From the NCBI RefSeq assembly GCF_000021305.1, contig NC_011772.1, positions 1,278,001 to 1,342,000 on the forward strand: 64,000 nucleotides of DNA, given 5' to 3'. Origin of the DNA: Bacillus cereus G9842 (GTDB taxonomy: Bacteria > Bacillota > Bacilli > Bacillales > Bacillaceae_G). Within the stretch, counting starts at the first letter, position 1. Each line of letters opens with the position of its first letter. Positions 26,126 to 35,086 of this stretch are shown here, in pieces. The notes under the pieces are model-generated. The model saw nothing but the letters and a program-made list of their open reading frames with translations, searched no databases and was not told the DNA's origin. The translations under genes and the position numbers were made by a program.

Positions 26126-26820
26126 CAGAGCTATTAAAAATAGAAAACTTATGGAAGAGATACGGATTAAAAGCAGTGATCCGTGAATTAAACATAGAGA
26201 TTACGGAAGGGAAAATCGTTGGGCTTGTTGGAGATAACGGGAGCGGGAAAACGACGTTATTGAAAATGATTGCAGGCTTGCAACACCCTTCTGAAGGCAG
26301 TATCACAATAGACGGTAAAAAGGTAGGATTACAGACGAAAGAAATCGTTTCATTTATGTCCGATAAGCCAATCTTTGATGATTGGATGACTGTAAAAGAC
26401 GCTTTATTTTTCTACCGGGATTTTTATAAAGACTTCGATATTCAAAAAGCGGTAGATACGATAGCGGAATTTAAAATACCGCTAGAAGAAAAAATTACAG
26501 CATTGTCAAAAGGTATGGTTGAGAAGCTGCAGATTATTTTAACGTTTTCTCGAAAAGCGAAGCTATATGTACTAGATGAGCCATTGGGCGGAATTGATCT
26601 TGTTTCTAGAGAACATGTACTTGAGCTAATACTTAAATTTTATCGTCAAGACTGTACGCTACTTATATCGACTCATTTAATAAGAGAAATTGAAAATATA
26701 TTCGATGAAGTAATCTTTTTGAAAGATGGAGAAATAATATTGCATGAAAATGTAGAAGAACTAAGATTTCAAAAGGGTAAAGCAGTACATGAGCTGTTTA
26801 AGGAGGCCTATGAGAAATGA
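26122..26820 (+). CDS. ABC transporter ATP-binding protein
   Basis: The product is 232 aa. Walker A GDNGSGKTT, signature LSKGMVEKLQ, Walker B LYVLDEPLGG, H-loop ISTHL. It overlaps the GntR gene (4 nt) and the permease gene (4 nt). It powers the membrane partner encoded next. Substrate unknown; regulation by a YtrA-type protein suggests export or antibiotic defence. Confidence 0.93.
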   Translation: MTELLKIENLWKRYGLKAVIRELNIEITEGKIVGLVGDNGSGKTTLLKMIAGLQHPSEGSITIDGKKVGLQTKEIVSFMSDKPIFDDWMTVKDALFFYRDFYKDFDIQKAVDTIAEFKIPLEEKITALSKGMVEKLQIILTFSRKAKLYVLDEPLGGIDLVSREHVLELILKFYRQDCTLLISTHLIREIENIFDEVIFLKDGEIILHENVEELRFQKGKAVHELFKEAYEK

Positions 26821-27608
26821 GTCAGCTTTTTCATTATCTGTATAATTGTAATAAGAGAAAGATAGCTATTATTTACTTTGGTTTTATTACAGTTTCATTA
26901 ATTCTTTTATTTAATATGAAAGGAGTTTCAGGAGTTAGAATTTCAGGTAGGCAAGATATAATTATTATTATATTTTTTATCGTGCTAGGTATAAATGGAT
27001 TTGCAATTCTTCTAACAGGTATATCGTCTTTTCGGAAAATGTTAAAAGACTCTATGCTACGTTATACTTCTATTTCAGCAAAAAAGTATATATGTGCAAA
27101 TATTTTATTCTGTGTACTACTCTTTATGATTTTGCTAGGAATAGGAATCATTTTTCTATACTATTTTTCTTTAAATATTTACAATGGCAAAACTAATTTA
27201 GGTATTCAGCAAGCGATACACAGTTTATATGATTATGGAATATTACATCATATGTTATCTATTTTCTTATGGGGACTAGATTTTCTTAATATGCTAGTTT
27301 CTATTTATTTTATTATAGTAATTGTGAAACTATTCAATGTGAAATCATCGATGAATAAGATTGCTTGTTTAGTTTTGTTCGTCATTTTTACAGCATTTAA
27401 TGGAGGAATAACGTATATTTTTCAGCAAATAGAAAAGTATGTGTTTGCTATAAATAATATTGGATTTATAGATAAAAATGGTTTTTTAAATACATCATTT
27501 TATTCTGGTACCGAGATTACAATTTTAAATCTATTTTTTAATTGTTTATTAACAATTATATTACTAGTAGTTACAGGTTACATAGTCGATAAAAAACTAG
27601 AAGTCTAA
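26817..27608 (+). CDS. ABC transporter permease-like membrane protein
   Basis: The product is 263 aa with about six hydrophobic helices (for example IAIIYFGFITVSLILLF, ILFCVLLFMILLGIGIIFLY, ITILNLFFNCLLTIILLVV). No conserved family motif beyond ABC-2-like topology. Translation is coupled to the ATPase by ATGA. It is very rich in Ile, Leu and Phe and likely diverges fast. Confidence 0.75.
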   Translation: MSQLFHYLYNCNKRKIAIIYFGFITVSLILLFNMKGVSGVRISGRQDIIIIIFFIVLGINGFAILLTGISSFRKMLKDSMLRYTSISAKKYICANILFCVLLFMILLGIGIIFLYYFSLNIYNGKTNLGIQQAIHSLYDYGILHHMLSIFLWGLDFLNMLVSIYFIIVIVKLFNVKSSMNKIACLVLFVIFTAFNGGITYIFQQIEKYVFAINNIGFIDKNGFLNTSFYSGTEITILNLFFNCLLTIILLVVTGYIVDKKLEV

Positions 27609-27622
27609 AGGAGGAATCAGCA

Positions 27623-28525
27623 TTGGGAAACGTAGTAGTAAAGTTAGAGAATGTTCGAAAAAGGATTGGTGGAACGGAAATTATTCGTGGTTTATCATTT
27701 GAGGTTCGTGAAGGAGAAGTATACGGATTCCTTGGACCGAACGGTAGCGGTAAGACGACGACGATCCGTATGATGACAGGTCTTATTTCAATGACAGAGG
27801 GCGATATTACAATTTGTGGACATAGTATTCGCTCGGAGCGTGAAAAGGCACTAGAGCAAATTGGAGCGATTGTAGAAAATCCTGAACTATATGATTATAT
27901 GACAGGAATGCAAAACTTAAAGCATTTTGCGAACATGGCCATTAAACCAATTAGTAAAGAGCGCATTGCTGAGATTGTAAAGCTGGTTGAATTAGAGCAT
28001 GCAATTCATAAAAAGGTGAAAACATATTCACTTGGTATGAAACAACGTTTAGGAATTGCACAGGCATTACTTCATCAGCCGAAAATCTTAATTTTAGATG
28101 AGCCGACAAATGGATTAGATCCAGCTGGTATTCGCCAAATTCGTGATTATTTACAACGTTTAGCGAAAGAAGAGAATATTGCTGTAATCGTATCAAGTCA
28201 CTTATTGAGTGAAATTGAATTAATGTGTGATCGCGTCGTTATTATTAAACAAGGTGAGTTTGTACAAGAGTACAACTTACATGAAAAAGTGAAGCATGAT
28301 GAGGCAGTCGTTGTAGCGTTTGAAGTAGATGAAGTTCAGAAAGCGAATGAAATTATTAAAGGTAAAGCGAAAGGGAATGTAATTGTAGCATCTTTAACAA
28401 AAGACAACATTCCACAAATTGTAAAAAAACTTGTTCATGCTGATGTGCTTGTATACGGAGTTACTGTTCAAAATAAAACGTTAGAGGATGAGTTCTTAGC
28501 GATTACTGGGGGAGTGAAAGCGTAA
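27623..28525 (+). CDS. ABC transporter ATP-binding protein (BcrA-like)
   Basis: The product is 300 aa from TTG 27623, with AAAGGAGG 8 bp upstream. Walker A GPNGSGKTT, signature YSLGMKQRLG, Walker B LILDEPTNGLDP, and the C-terminal extension found in bacitracin-type and drug-export ATPases. It overlaps the permease by 1 nt. The second transporter of the YtrA-type operon. Confidence 0.93.
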   Translation: MGNVVVKLENVRKRIGGTEIIRGLSFEVREGEVYGFLGPNGSGKTTTIRMMTGLISMTEGDITICGHSIRSEREKALEQIGAIVENPELYDYMTGMQNLKHFANMAIKPISKERIAEIVKLVELEHAIHKKVKTYSLGMKQRLGIAQALLHQPKILILDEPTNGLDPAGIRQIRDYLQRLAKEENIAVIVSSHLLSEIELMCDRVVIIKQGEFVQEYNLHEKVKHDEAVVVAFEVDEVQKANEIIKGKAKGNVIVASLTKDNIPQIVKKLVHADVLVYGVTVQNKTLEDEFLAITGGVKA

Positions 28526-29301
28526 TGTTTAAATTAATTCAAAATGAATTTTTAAAATTACATGCGAAAAAAGGTATGTATATTTTAATTGGTGTCATTG
28601 CTTTATTGGGGATTTTAGGAGCTGTAGTACTGGCGAAATGGGGTGAAGCTGGTAGTTTAAGTGGATCTTACTTAGATTTTGTAAGTTCAGATATCGGCTT
28701 AATTATGATATTCACAACGATTTTTGGAATTACAACAGCTTCTCGTACAATTACAGATGAATTCCAAAAAGGAACGATTAAACAATTATTAATTCGTCCA
28801 AGAAAACGAATGACAGTTTTATTTTCTAAATATATTACAGTGTTATTAACGATGTTATTTATTGTATTTGCTAGTACGTTAATTGCCATGATTATTGGAT
28901 TAATTGTAATGGACGGTAGTAAAACTGAATTAACATTAGGAATTGTTTTGAAAACAATATTATATCAGTTGCTATCGCCATTTTTCTTTGCAACACTTGC
29001 ATTTTTCTTAGCAAACGTATTTAGAAAGTCTGTATTACCATTAATTATTACAATGTTCCTATTATTCTTACAAGGAGCAATTAATATGGCACTAATGATG
29101 TTTGCAAAAGGTGTAGCGAAGTTTGTAGTATTCTTCCATTTGGATTTAAGAGCTTACGACAGTAATAAATTAATTAGTGGTGGAGTAGAACCAACATTTA
29201 CAGAATTTACGTTTACAACTTCATTATTACTTGTAGCTGCATACTTTGTTGTGTTACTTGTAGCATCAAGTGCATTATTCCAAAAACGTGACGTATTATA
29301 A
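28525..29301 (+). CDS. ABC-2 type permease
   Basis: The product is 258 aa. MFKLIQNEFLKLHAKKGMYI at the N-terminus and ITDEFQKGTIKQLLIRPRKR are ABC-2 permease hallmarks; six TM helices follow. It pairs with the BcrA-like ATPase before it. Substrate unknown. Confidence 0.9.
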   Translation: MFKLIQNEFLKLHAKKGMYILIGVIALLGILGAVVLAKWGEAGSLSGSYLDFVSSDIGLIMIFTTIFGITTASRTITDEFQKGTIKQLLIRPRKRMTVLFSKYITVLLTMLFIVFASTLIAMIIGLIVMDGSKTELTLGIVLKTILYQLLSPFFFATLAFFLANVFRKSVLPLIITMFLLFLQGAINMALMMFAKGVAKFVVFFHLDLRAYDSNKLISGGVEPTFTEFTFTTSLLLVAAYFVVLLVASSALFQKRDVL

Positions 29302-29307
29302 TAAAAG

Positions 29308-29339
29308 AAATCCCCGCTTGTAAAAACGGGGATTTTTAT
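29308..29339 (+). terminator. terminator of the GntR-ABC operon
   Basis: AAATCCCCG/CGGGGATTT with a 10-nt loop and TTTA. Confidence 0.88.
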
Positions 29340-29500
29340 TACATAAATTTCACTTGGATTGCAACTTGAAGAACAGCGATATGGTATTTTAAGAGCCATG
29401 CTGTTTGAAATGATTTGAGAAAAATAGGAAGGATTTCAACTAGATTCATATTGTAATTTAGTTATCCAATTATTTATAAGGAAAGGACGCCTATAAAATA

Positions 29501-30562
29501 TTGATTCAAGTTTTACTTTATTTTTTACTATCTTTGGGGGTGTTTCATGTGCACTATGCATTTTCACGTATAAGGCTACGTAGCTTTTTTGGATGGATGA
29601 TTATAGGGGTGTTCCTTATAATGATACCATTAGGTCTAGCAAATGTTTCTGAGAATACGATGGAGGTTATTTCACAAATAACTGTATTTTTTGTATTTCC
29701 GTTACTTTGGCTATACGTAAAAACAAATAAAAATAATGTTGTATTTAACAGTTTTTTTGATAAGCCAGGACGTTTATCTTGGGGATTAATTGTATTAGCA
29801 ACGATAATGGGGATGATTTTTTCAGTTGGCATATCTCAGATTCAATTTTACATATTAGCACATACGTTACCGAATTTCTTAGTTACTATGCTAGAAGACG
29901 GAAATGTTATTAATACGAGTAACGTATATATGACGATATTTACTTTCATTTCAGCATGTGTGTTAGCACCTATTATGGAAGAGGTTATTTTTAGGGGATT
30001 TTTCTTACAGCGAATGGCTCATAAATGGGGAATTAAAAAAGCTGTAATTATATCTTCAATTATTTTTGGCCTAGGACATTTTGATGTTATTGGTGCGTTC
30101 ATGTTTGGTGTCGTTATGTGCCTTTTATACATAAAGACAAAAAATATATGGACGAATATAGCTGTGCACGCTCTAAATAATTTGATTGCAACAAGTATGC
30201 AATTTTTCGGTGGAGAAGAAAGTGGTACAATCTCAATTACTGAATTACAAGCGCAAAGTAATTTATGGATTGGTATCGGTCTTACAGTTGTTGGATTACT
30301 ATGGTTAATTCCGTATGTTTGGAAACAATGGCGTACAGTAAAAGAAGTTGGCGTGCCACCAGTACGTTTTATAAATGAGCAAAAAGTAGTGAATTCATCA
30401 CAAGAAAATGAAGTGTATAGTCAAGTGATCGTAACCGATAGATTGATGGCCATAGAGTTACCAGATGAGGTTGTAAATAAGCTTCGGTTAGAAGAAAGTG
30501 ATTATGTAACAGTATCAGTAGAAGAAGATAAAATCGTTATAAAGAAAGCACATAATAGATAA
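29501..30562 (+). CDS. CPBP intramembrane protease fused to an AbrB-like domain
   Basis: The product is 353 aa. Residues 1-290 form a membrane protein of the CPBP (Abi, CAAX-protease-like) family with the motifs EEVIFRGFF, FGLGHFD and HALNNL. The last 45 residues (about 309-353) read as a swapped-hairpin AbrB/MazE-like domain: MAIELPDEVVNKLRLEE then DYVTVSVEEDKIVIKK. The combination is unusual. TTG 29501 has its Shine-Dalgarno (GGAAAGGA) about 16 bp away, so the start is uncertain. It might process a membrane protein and signal through the tail, but this is inference. Confidence 0.75.
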   Translation: MIQVLLYFLLSLGVFHVHYAFSRIRLRSFFGWMIIGVFLIMIPLGLANVSENTMEVISQITVFFVFPLLWLYVKTNKNNVVFNSFFDKPGRLSWGLIVLATIMGMIFSVGISQIQFYILAHTLPNFLVTMLEDGNVINTSNVYMTIFTFISACVLAPIMEEVIFRGFFLQRMAHKWGIKKAVIISSIIFGLGHFDVIGAFMFGVVMCLLYIKTKNIWTNIAVHALNNLIATSMQFFGGEESGTISITELQAQSNLWIGIGLTVVGLLWLIPYVWKQWRTVKEVGVPPVRFINEQKVVNSSQENEVYSQVIVTDRLMAIELPDEVVNKLRLEESDYVTVSVEEDKIVIKKAHNR

Positions 30563-30563
30563 T

Positions 30564-30595
30564 TAAAAAGTAGCTCCTTAGGAGCTACTTTTTAA
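30564..30595. terminator. bidirectional terminator
   Basis: AAAAAGTAGCTCC/GGAGCTACTTTTT around TTA. Shared with the opposing 60-aa gene. Confidence 0.92.
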
Positions 30596-30774
30596 TTTGT
30601 AATAATTTCTATACGAAAATTATTACCGTTCTTTACATATTTAATATCTGTAACAGTACGGACTGTCTTTAAAATCTCCACTTTTTCACCAATTCGCGGG
30701 ATGGTCGGAACATTGTCCCAAATACCAAGCAAGTCATCTAATTGTGCCGTTTTTTCATAAAACCAGATTTTCAA
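30592..30774 (-). CDS. 60-aa hypothetical protein
   Basis: TTG 30774 follows AAAGGGGC at 8 bp. The product begins KIWFYEKTAQLDDLLGIWDN and is beta-rich in its C-terminal half (KVEILKTVRTVTDIKYVK...FRIEII). A longer reading from 30990 would run into the Lrp gene and is rejected. Family not recognised. Confidence 0.6.
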   Translation of the reverse strand: MKIWFYEKTAQLDDLLGIWDNVPTIPRIGEKVEILKTVRTVTDIKYVKNGNNFRIEIITN

Positions 30775-30874
30775 TGTAAAGCCCCTTTCTCGAACTTTAT
30801 GTATTTTAATACATAATATATTATTTTTATTCTTATTGTAAGGGGTTTTTTTATATTTTATGAATAAAAATAAA

Positions 30875-31327
30875 TTAATCTTCTGGGAAGATATGTTCAA
30901 TATCAGGAGTAAGAGATACTTCTGATAATACGATATGAGAAACTGTCGTTGCATATGAAGAAACATCATTGATAAATTCTTCAAGTTCAACGAGTGAAGG
31001 AACAGAAATTTTTACAATGTAGCATAAGCTTCCTGTTACTCGGTAACAAAAACTTGCAGATGGATAAGACTGAATAAACTGTTGCATACGTGTTGTATCA
31101 CCATTTTTTAAAGTGATTTCTAAAATACAATCTAAAACTAGTCCTGCTTTTTTATAGTCGATATCGATTGTATATTTTTGAATAACGCCTTCACTTTCAA
31201 GTTTACGAACACGTTCTGCAGTAGACGGAGCAGATAAGTTTACTCGTTTCGCCAATTCACGCATAGAAAGGCGACTATCATTATATAATTCATTTAAAAT
31301 TTTTCGATCAACACGGTCTAGTTGCAT
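30875..31327 (-). CDS. Lrp/AsnC-family regulator
   Basis: The product is 150 aa from ATG 31327 (GGAGG 11 bp upstream). HTH LSMRELAKRVNLSAPSTAERVRKL is followed by the RAM ligand-binding domain (LEITLKNGDTTRM...YRVTGSLCYIVKISV). Lrp-type proteins sense amino acids. The target is unknown; the divergent gene at 31454 is one candidate. Confidence 0.92.
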   Translation of the reverse strand: MQLDRVDRKILNELYNDSRLSMRELAKRVNLSAPSTAERVRKLESEGVIQKYTIDIDYKKAGLVLDCILEITLKNGDTTRMQQFIQSYPSASFCYRVTGSLCYIVKISVPSLVELEEFINDVSSYATTVSHIVLSEVSLTPDIEHIFPED

Positions 31328-31453
31328 TTGTAAATATACCTCCAGTAAAATAATGATTTTTGTAAAGGGAAAATATAAATTAAGATTCATATGAAATGTA
31401 AAGTGAACGTTATTTATTTTACAATAAAATAGAAGGAAATAGGAGGGGAAATG

Positions 31454-31864
31454 ATGGAGAGAATTTCATTATCAAATGTAGGAGATACAAAGTTTCAAAA
31501 GTTATTAGGGCATAATTCGGATATATTACATTCGTGGAGTACGTTAGAGGATACACTGTACAATAAAGGAATTCTTTCAGCAGAGTTGAAGGAGCAAGTG
31601 AGAAGAACATTAGCGTATGGGAATGAATGTCCGTACTGTATGGCAAAGGGAAGACCTGATGATGTGCAAAAGGCAGAGGAGATTGGTGTAGCCGTTACTT
31701 TTGCGCATACATTTGTTCATGACCGAAAAGCGATAGATGATACTATGTTTCACGCATTAAAACAATATTGGACAGAAAAAGAAATTGTAGAGCTTTGCGC
31801 CTATGTTTGCTTTATTACTGCGTCACAACAACTTGGTTTTCTATTTCAATTACAGCCAAATTAA
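31454..31864 (+). CDS. carboxymuconolactone decarboxylase/AhpD-like protein
   Basis: The product is 136 aa. The CPYCMAKG motif with the CxxC redox pair is typical of AhpD-type alkylhydroperoxidase-like proteins. AGGAGG is 7 bp before ATG 31454 and 4 bp before ATG 31451, so I prefer the former. It likely acts on peroxides or quinone-type substrates, not shown. The next gene begins 11 bp later. Confidence 0.85.
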   Translation: MERISLSNVGDTKFQKLLGHNSDILHSWSTLEDTLYNKGILSAELKEQVRRTLAYGNECPYCMAKGRPDDVQKAEEIGVAVTFAHTFVHDRKAIDDTMFHALKQYWTEKEIVELCAYVCFITASQQLGFLFQLQPN

Positions 31865-31874
31865 GGAGGAAATG

Positions 31875-32429
31875 ATGACAAATCAAATAGCACTTATCAT
31901 AATCGATGTACAAAAGGCATTTCAATTACAAGATTGGGGCGAGAGAAATAATATTTTTGCTGAAGAAAACATGAGAATTTTGTTAGCAGAATGGAGGAAA
32001 AGGAAACGACCAGTTTTTCATATTCAACATGTAAATAAAGAAGATGCTCGGTCAATGTTTTATGAGAGAGGGGAAACGGTAAACTTTAAAGAAGAAGTGC
32101 AACCACTACCTGGTGAAGTGGTTATTCAGAAATTCGTTAACAGCGCGTTCATTGGGACGAATTTAGAAGAGCAATTAAGAGAGGACAAATGTAATGCAGT
32201 AGTAGTTGTAGGATTAACGACAAATCATTGCGTGGAAACTACGACACGAATGGCAGGGAATTTAGGATTTACAACGTATTTAGTGAGTGATGCAACGGCT
32301 ACTTTTAACCGTAAAGGTTTAGATGGTAAAGAGTATAGTGCAGAAGATATTCACAATATGACACTTGTAAATTTACATGAAGAGTTTGCTACGATTGTGA
32401 CGACAAAAGAAGCATTAAAATTATTTTGA
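31875..32429 (+). CDS. isochorismatase-like cysteine hydrolase
   Basis: The product is 184 aa. IALIIIDVQKAF supplies the catalytic Asp, and VGLTTNHCVETTTRMAG the nucleophile Cys. Lys of FVNSAF is not clear, but the fold is evident. AAGGAGG precedes ATG 31872/31875. Cotranscribed with the AhpD-like gene. Members hydrolyse amides such as nicotinamide or N-carbamoyl compounds; substrate unknown. Confidence 0.88.
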   Translation: MTNQIALIIIDVQKAFQLQDWGERNNIFAEENMRILLAEWRKRKRPVFHIQHVNKEDARSMFYERGETVNFKEEVQPLPGEVVIQKFVNSAFIGTNLEEQLREDKCNAVVVVGLTTNHCVETTTRMAGNLGFTTYLVSDATATFNRKGLDGKEYSAEDIHNMTLVNLHEEFATIVTTKEALKLF

Positions 32430-32514
32430 AAAAATAATTGCGAATTATGTAGAAAAAAATAAGAATATTTCGTATAATCTAAGTACAATCATTTTGAAAT
32501 AGGGGTGGCATCAT

Positions 32515-32913
32515 ATGGAGCAAATTTCAGTAAAGAAATTAGAAGAGGTACTTGTTGTAGCAGGGGATGATAAACAGAAGCAAAAGGAATTTTATGAATT
32601 GCTCTTATCTACTGAGTTTTATGTTGCTGGTTCACTAGAAGCAGAGGACGGGGCAACAGAAGGAATACTTCGTTTGCGTCATTTCCAAGGAGAAGGTAGA
32701 TGGATCGTTCCGTTCTTTACACAAATGGAATTTGTAAAAGATGTGTTGCCAGAAGGAACGCCCCTTATTACGATACGTGGGAAAGAGTTATTTGGTAGCA
32801 TTGAGAAAGATGCTACAGCTGTATTAAATGTTGGCACTGATATAAGTAAAACATTTATTCCAGAAGAAATTGCAGATATCGCATCTGGACGAATTTTTAA
32901 TTATTATAAGTAA
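32515..32913 (+). CDS. SseB-like N-terminal domain protein
   Basis: The product is 132 aa. LLSTEFYVAGSLEAEDG...RWIVPFFTQMEFVKDVLPEGTPL follows the SseB-N pattern. No signal or TM helix. AGGGGTGG precedes ATG 32515. Function in Bacillus unknown. Confidence 0.78.
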   Translation: MEQISVKKLEEVLVVAGDDKQKQKEFYELLLSTEFYVAGSLEAEDGATEGILRLRHFQGEGRWIVPFFTQMEFVKDVLPEGTPLITIRGKELFGSIEKDATAVLNVGTDISKTFIPEEIADIASGRIFNYYK

Positions 32914-32944
32914 AAGGAAAAGCGTAATCGCTTTTCCTTTTTAA
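32912..32944. terminator. bidirectional terminator
   Basis: AAAAGGAAAAGCG/CGCTTTTCCTTTT around TAAT. Confidence 0.9.
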
Positions 32945-33861
32945 TTTGAACATGGAGTGGCTATACCAGAAGAAATAGAGACTGTTTTATTATTTGTGTT
33001 TATTGTCGCTGTAGCTCCAAGTGGAATACCGATGTTTGGACTTATATGTCCAATTGGTAAACCGAATAGGACAGGTATATGATATGGCGCGAAATATTCA
33101 TATAATATTGTTTGCAATGATTGAGATGGCTTTGAAGGAGTGCAGTCGTGACAACTTGTGAAAATAACGCCCCTGCATTCATTAAACTTTCCAGATAAAA
33201 GTAGCTGATTTAACATACGGTCAATGCGGTACGGTTCTTCACCAATGTCTTCAAGTAATAAAAGTGTATTGTCCGTATTTATCTCGTAGGGCGAGCCAAT
33301 TATACTTGTTAACACAGCTAAATTTCCTCCAACTAACGTACTTGTAACTGTACTGTGAGAGCTAGGTACGATACATTCTGATGCAGATAAAATGGTTGAA
33401 TACGGATGGAATAGCTGATTAAAAGAGGATAAAGATAGGGAATCAATACCTTTTCCTAGTTCTTCAATCATCGGACCATGAAATGTTATAAGCTTTGCAT
33501 AACGTGAAACAGCAGTATGTAAAGCTGTAATATCGCTATATCCCCAAAAGATTTTTGGATTCTGCCTAATAACTTCATATTGAATGTGAGGAAGAAGACG
33601 AGCACTTCCATAACCACCTCGTGCACAAAAAATTGCCTTCACTTCATTATTTGTAAATGCTTCATGTATATCGTCAAGCCGAACTTGATCACTTCCGGCT
33701 AAAAATCCATATTTCTCGTAAACACTCTTCCCGATTATTACGGATAACCCCATCTCTTGTAATACATTCACACCTTTTAATACATTTTCGATTGTAGGTG
33801 GACCAGATGGTGCAATAATCATTACTGTATCACCTTGTTTTAATGCATTTGGATAAATCAT
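32941..33861 (-). CDS. LD-carboxypeptidase (S66 family)
   Basis: The product is 306 aa. GYSDITALH holds the nucleophile Ser, and LLLEDIGEEPYRIDRMLNQL the catalytic Glu. C-terminal GHISPNIGIPLGA holds the His. No signal peptide, so cytoplasmic. It cleaves the terminal D-Ala from murein tetrapeptides in recycling, or, as in MccF-like relatives, may act on microcins. Confidence 0.9.
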   Translation of the reverse strand: MIYPNALKQGDTVMIIAPSGPPTIENVLKGVNVLQEMGLSVIIGKSVYEKYGFLAGSDQVRLDDIHEAFTNNEVKAIFCARGGYGSARLLPHIQYEVIRQNPKIFWGYSDITALHTAVSRYAKLITFHGPMIEELGKGIDSLSLSSFNQLFHPYSTILSASECIVPSSHSTVTSTLVGGNLAVLTSIIGSPYEINTDNTLLLLEDIGEEPYRIDRMLNQLLLSGKFNECRGVIFTSCHDCTPSKPSQSLQTILYEYFAPYHIPVLFGLPIGHISPNIGIPLGATATINTNNKTVSISSGIATPCSN

Positions 33862-33976
33862 TAAGCTCAGCCTCCTTATCTTTCAATATATTCGCTTCAT
33901 ATGAAGTTCAACCCTTGCAAAAGCAGGGGAAAGCTTATCAAATAAAGAAGATATAAGGGAAATAGGAGGGAAAATG

Positions 33977-35065
33977 ATGTTTACAAGTCGAGTAACAGAC
34001 ATATTAAAAATTGAGTATCCCGTTGTTCAAGCCGGTATGGCAGGCGCGATTACGACGCCAGAACTCGTTGCAGCAGTAAGTAATAGCGGAGGATTAGGGA
34101 CGCTTGGAGCGGGCTATATGAGCCCAGAACAAATTTGTGAAGCGATTTATAGAATAAGAGAACTAACAGATAAGCCTTTCAGTGTTAATTTACTTGTAAC
34201 GAAAGAGATACAAATAGAAGAAGAGAAGGTAAATGAGGCGAAAGTATTACTAAGCGGAGTGAATAGAGAATTAGGTATAGAAGTAGAAGGAACGTTAAAG
34301 CTTCCAAAAAGCTATAAGGAACAATTACAAGTGCTATTAGATGAAAAAGTACCGGTCGTTAGTTTTGCATTTCAAACGTTAGAAAAAGAAGAAATAAATG
34401 ATTTAAAAAGAAGTGGAATAAAAGTTATCGGAACAGCTACCCATGTGAAGGAAGCGAAAGTACTTGCCGAGCTAGGAGTAGATATTATTATCGGACAAGG
34501 TAGCGAAGCAGGAGGGCATAGAGGAACGTTTATTGGGAAAGAACGAGATGCTATGATTGGTACTTTTGCGTTAGTACCTCAGTTAGTAGAAGCTGTTCCG
34601 CATATCCCAATTGTCGCAGCAGGTGGTGTAATGAACGGACAAGGGCTTGTTGCGGCATTGGCACTAGGAGCAGAAGGTGTTCAAATGGGATCGGCCTTTT
34701 TAACAAGTGAAGAGAGTATTACGCACGATGTGTATAAAGAAGCGGTTTTACATAGTACAGATACGAGCACAACGGTAACTCGTGCGTTTTCCGGGAAATA
34801 TGCACGGGGTATCCGGAATGAATTTATAGAGAGACATGAAGGAAAAGAAGAAGGGCTTCCGATGTATCCAGTGCAAAACGTATTAACTTCTAAAATACGC
34901 CAAGAGGCAGCGAAGCAAAATAAGGAAGAATATATGTCACTTTGGGCAGGACAGGCAGCATCGTTGGCACGAATCGAATCAGCTCAGCATGTAGTGGAGC
35001 GGGTTATGAAAGAAGCGGAGAATGCAATCGAGCAATTACAAAATATATACAAAAAGACCACTTGA
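33977..35065 (+). CDS. nitronate monooxygenase family (FabK-like) flavoprotein
   Basis: The product is 362 aa. VQAGMAGAITTPELVAAVSNSGGLG at the N-terminus and GSEAGGHRG, AAGGVMNGQGLVAALALGAEGVQMGSAF are hallmarks of the NMO/2-nitropropane dioxygenase-like TIM-barrel with FMN. AGGAGG lies 8 bp before ATG 33977; ATG 33974 is an alternative. Could be nitronate monooxygenase or enoyl-ACP reductase II. The dlt operon converges on it. Confidence 0.85.
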   Translation: MFTSRVTDILKIEYPVVQAGMAGAITTPELVAAVSNSGGLGTLGAGYMSPEQICEAIYRIRELTDKPFSVNLLVTKEIQIEEEKVNEAKVLLSGVNRELGIEVEGTLKLPKSYKEQLQVLLDEKVPVVSFAFQTLEKEEINDLKRSGIKVIGTATHVKEAKVLAELGVDIIIGQGSEAGGHRGTFIGKERDAMIGTFALVPQLVEAVPHIPIVAAGGVMNGQGLVAALALGAEGVQMGSAFLTSEESITHDVYKEAVLHSTDTSTTVTRAFSGKYARGIRNEFIERHEGKEEGLPMYPVQNVLTSKIRQEAAKQNKEEYMSLWAGQAASLARIESAQHVVERVMKEAENAIEQLQNIYKKTT

Positions 35066-35084
35066 GTAATTCAAGCGGTCTTTT
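35051..35084. terminator. bidirectional terminator
   Basis: AAAAGACC-x-CTTGA/TCAAG-x-GGTCTTTT, shared by the NMO gene and dltD. Confidence 0.88.
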
Positions 35085-35086
35085 CA

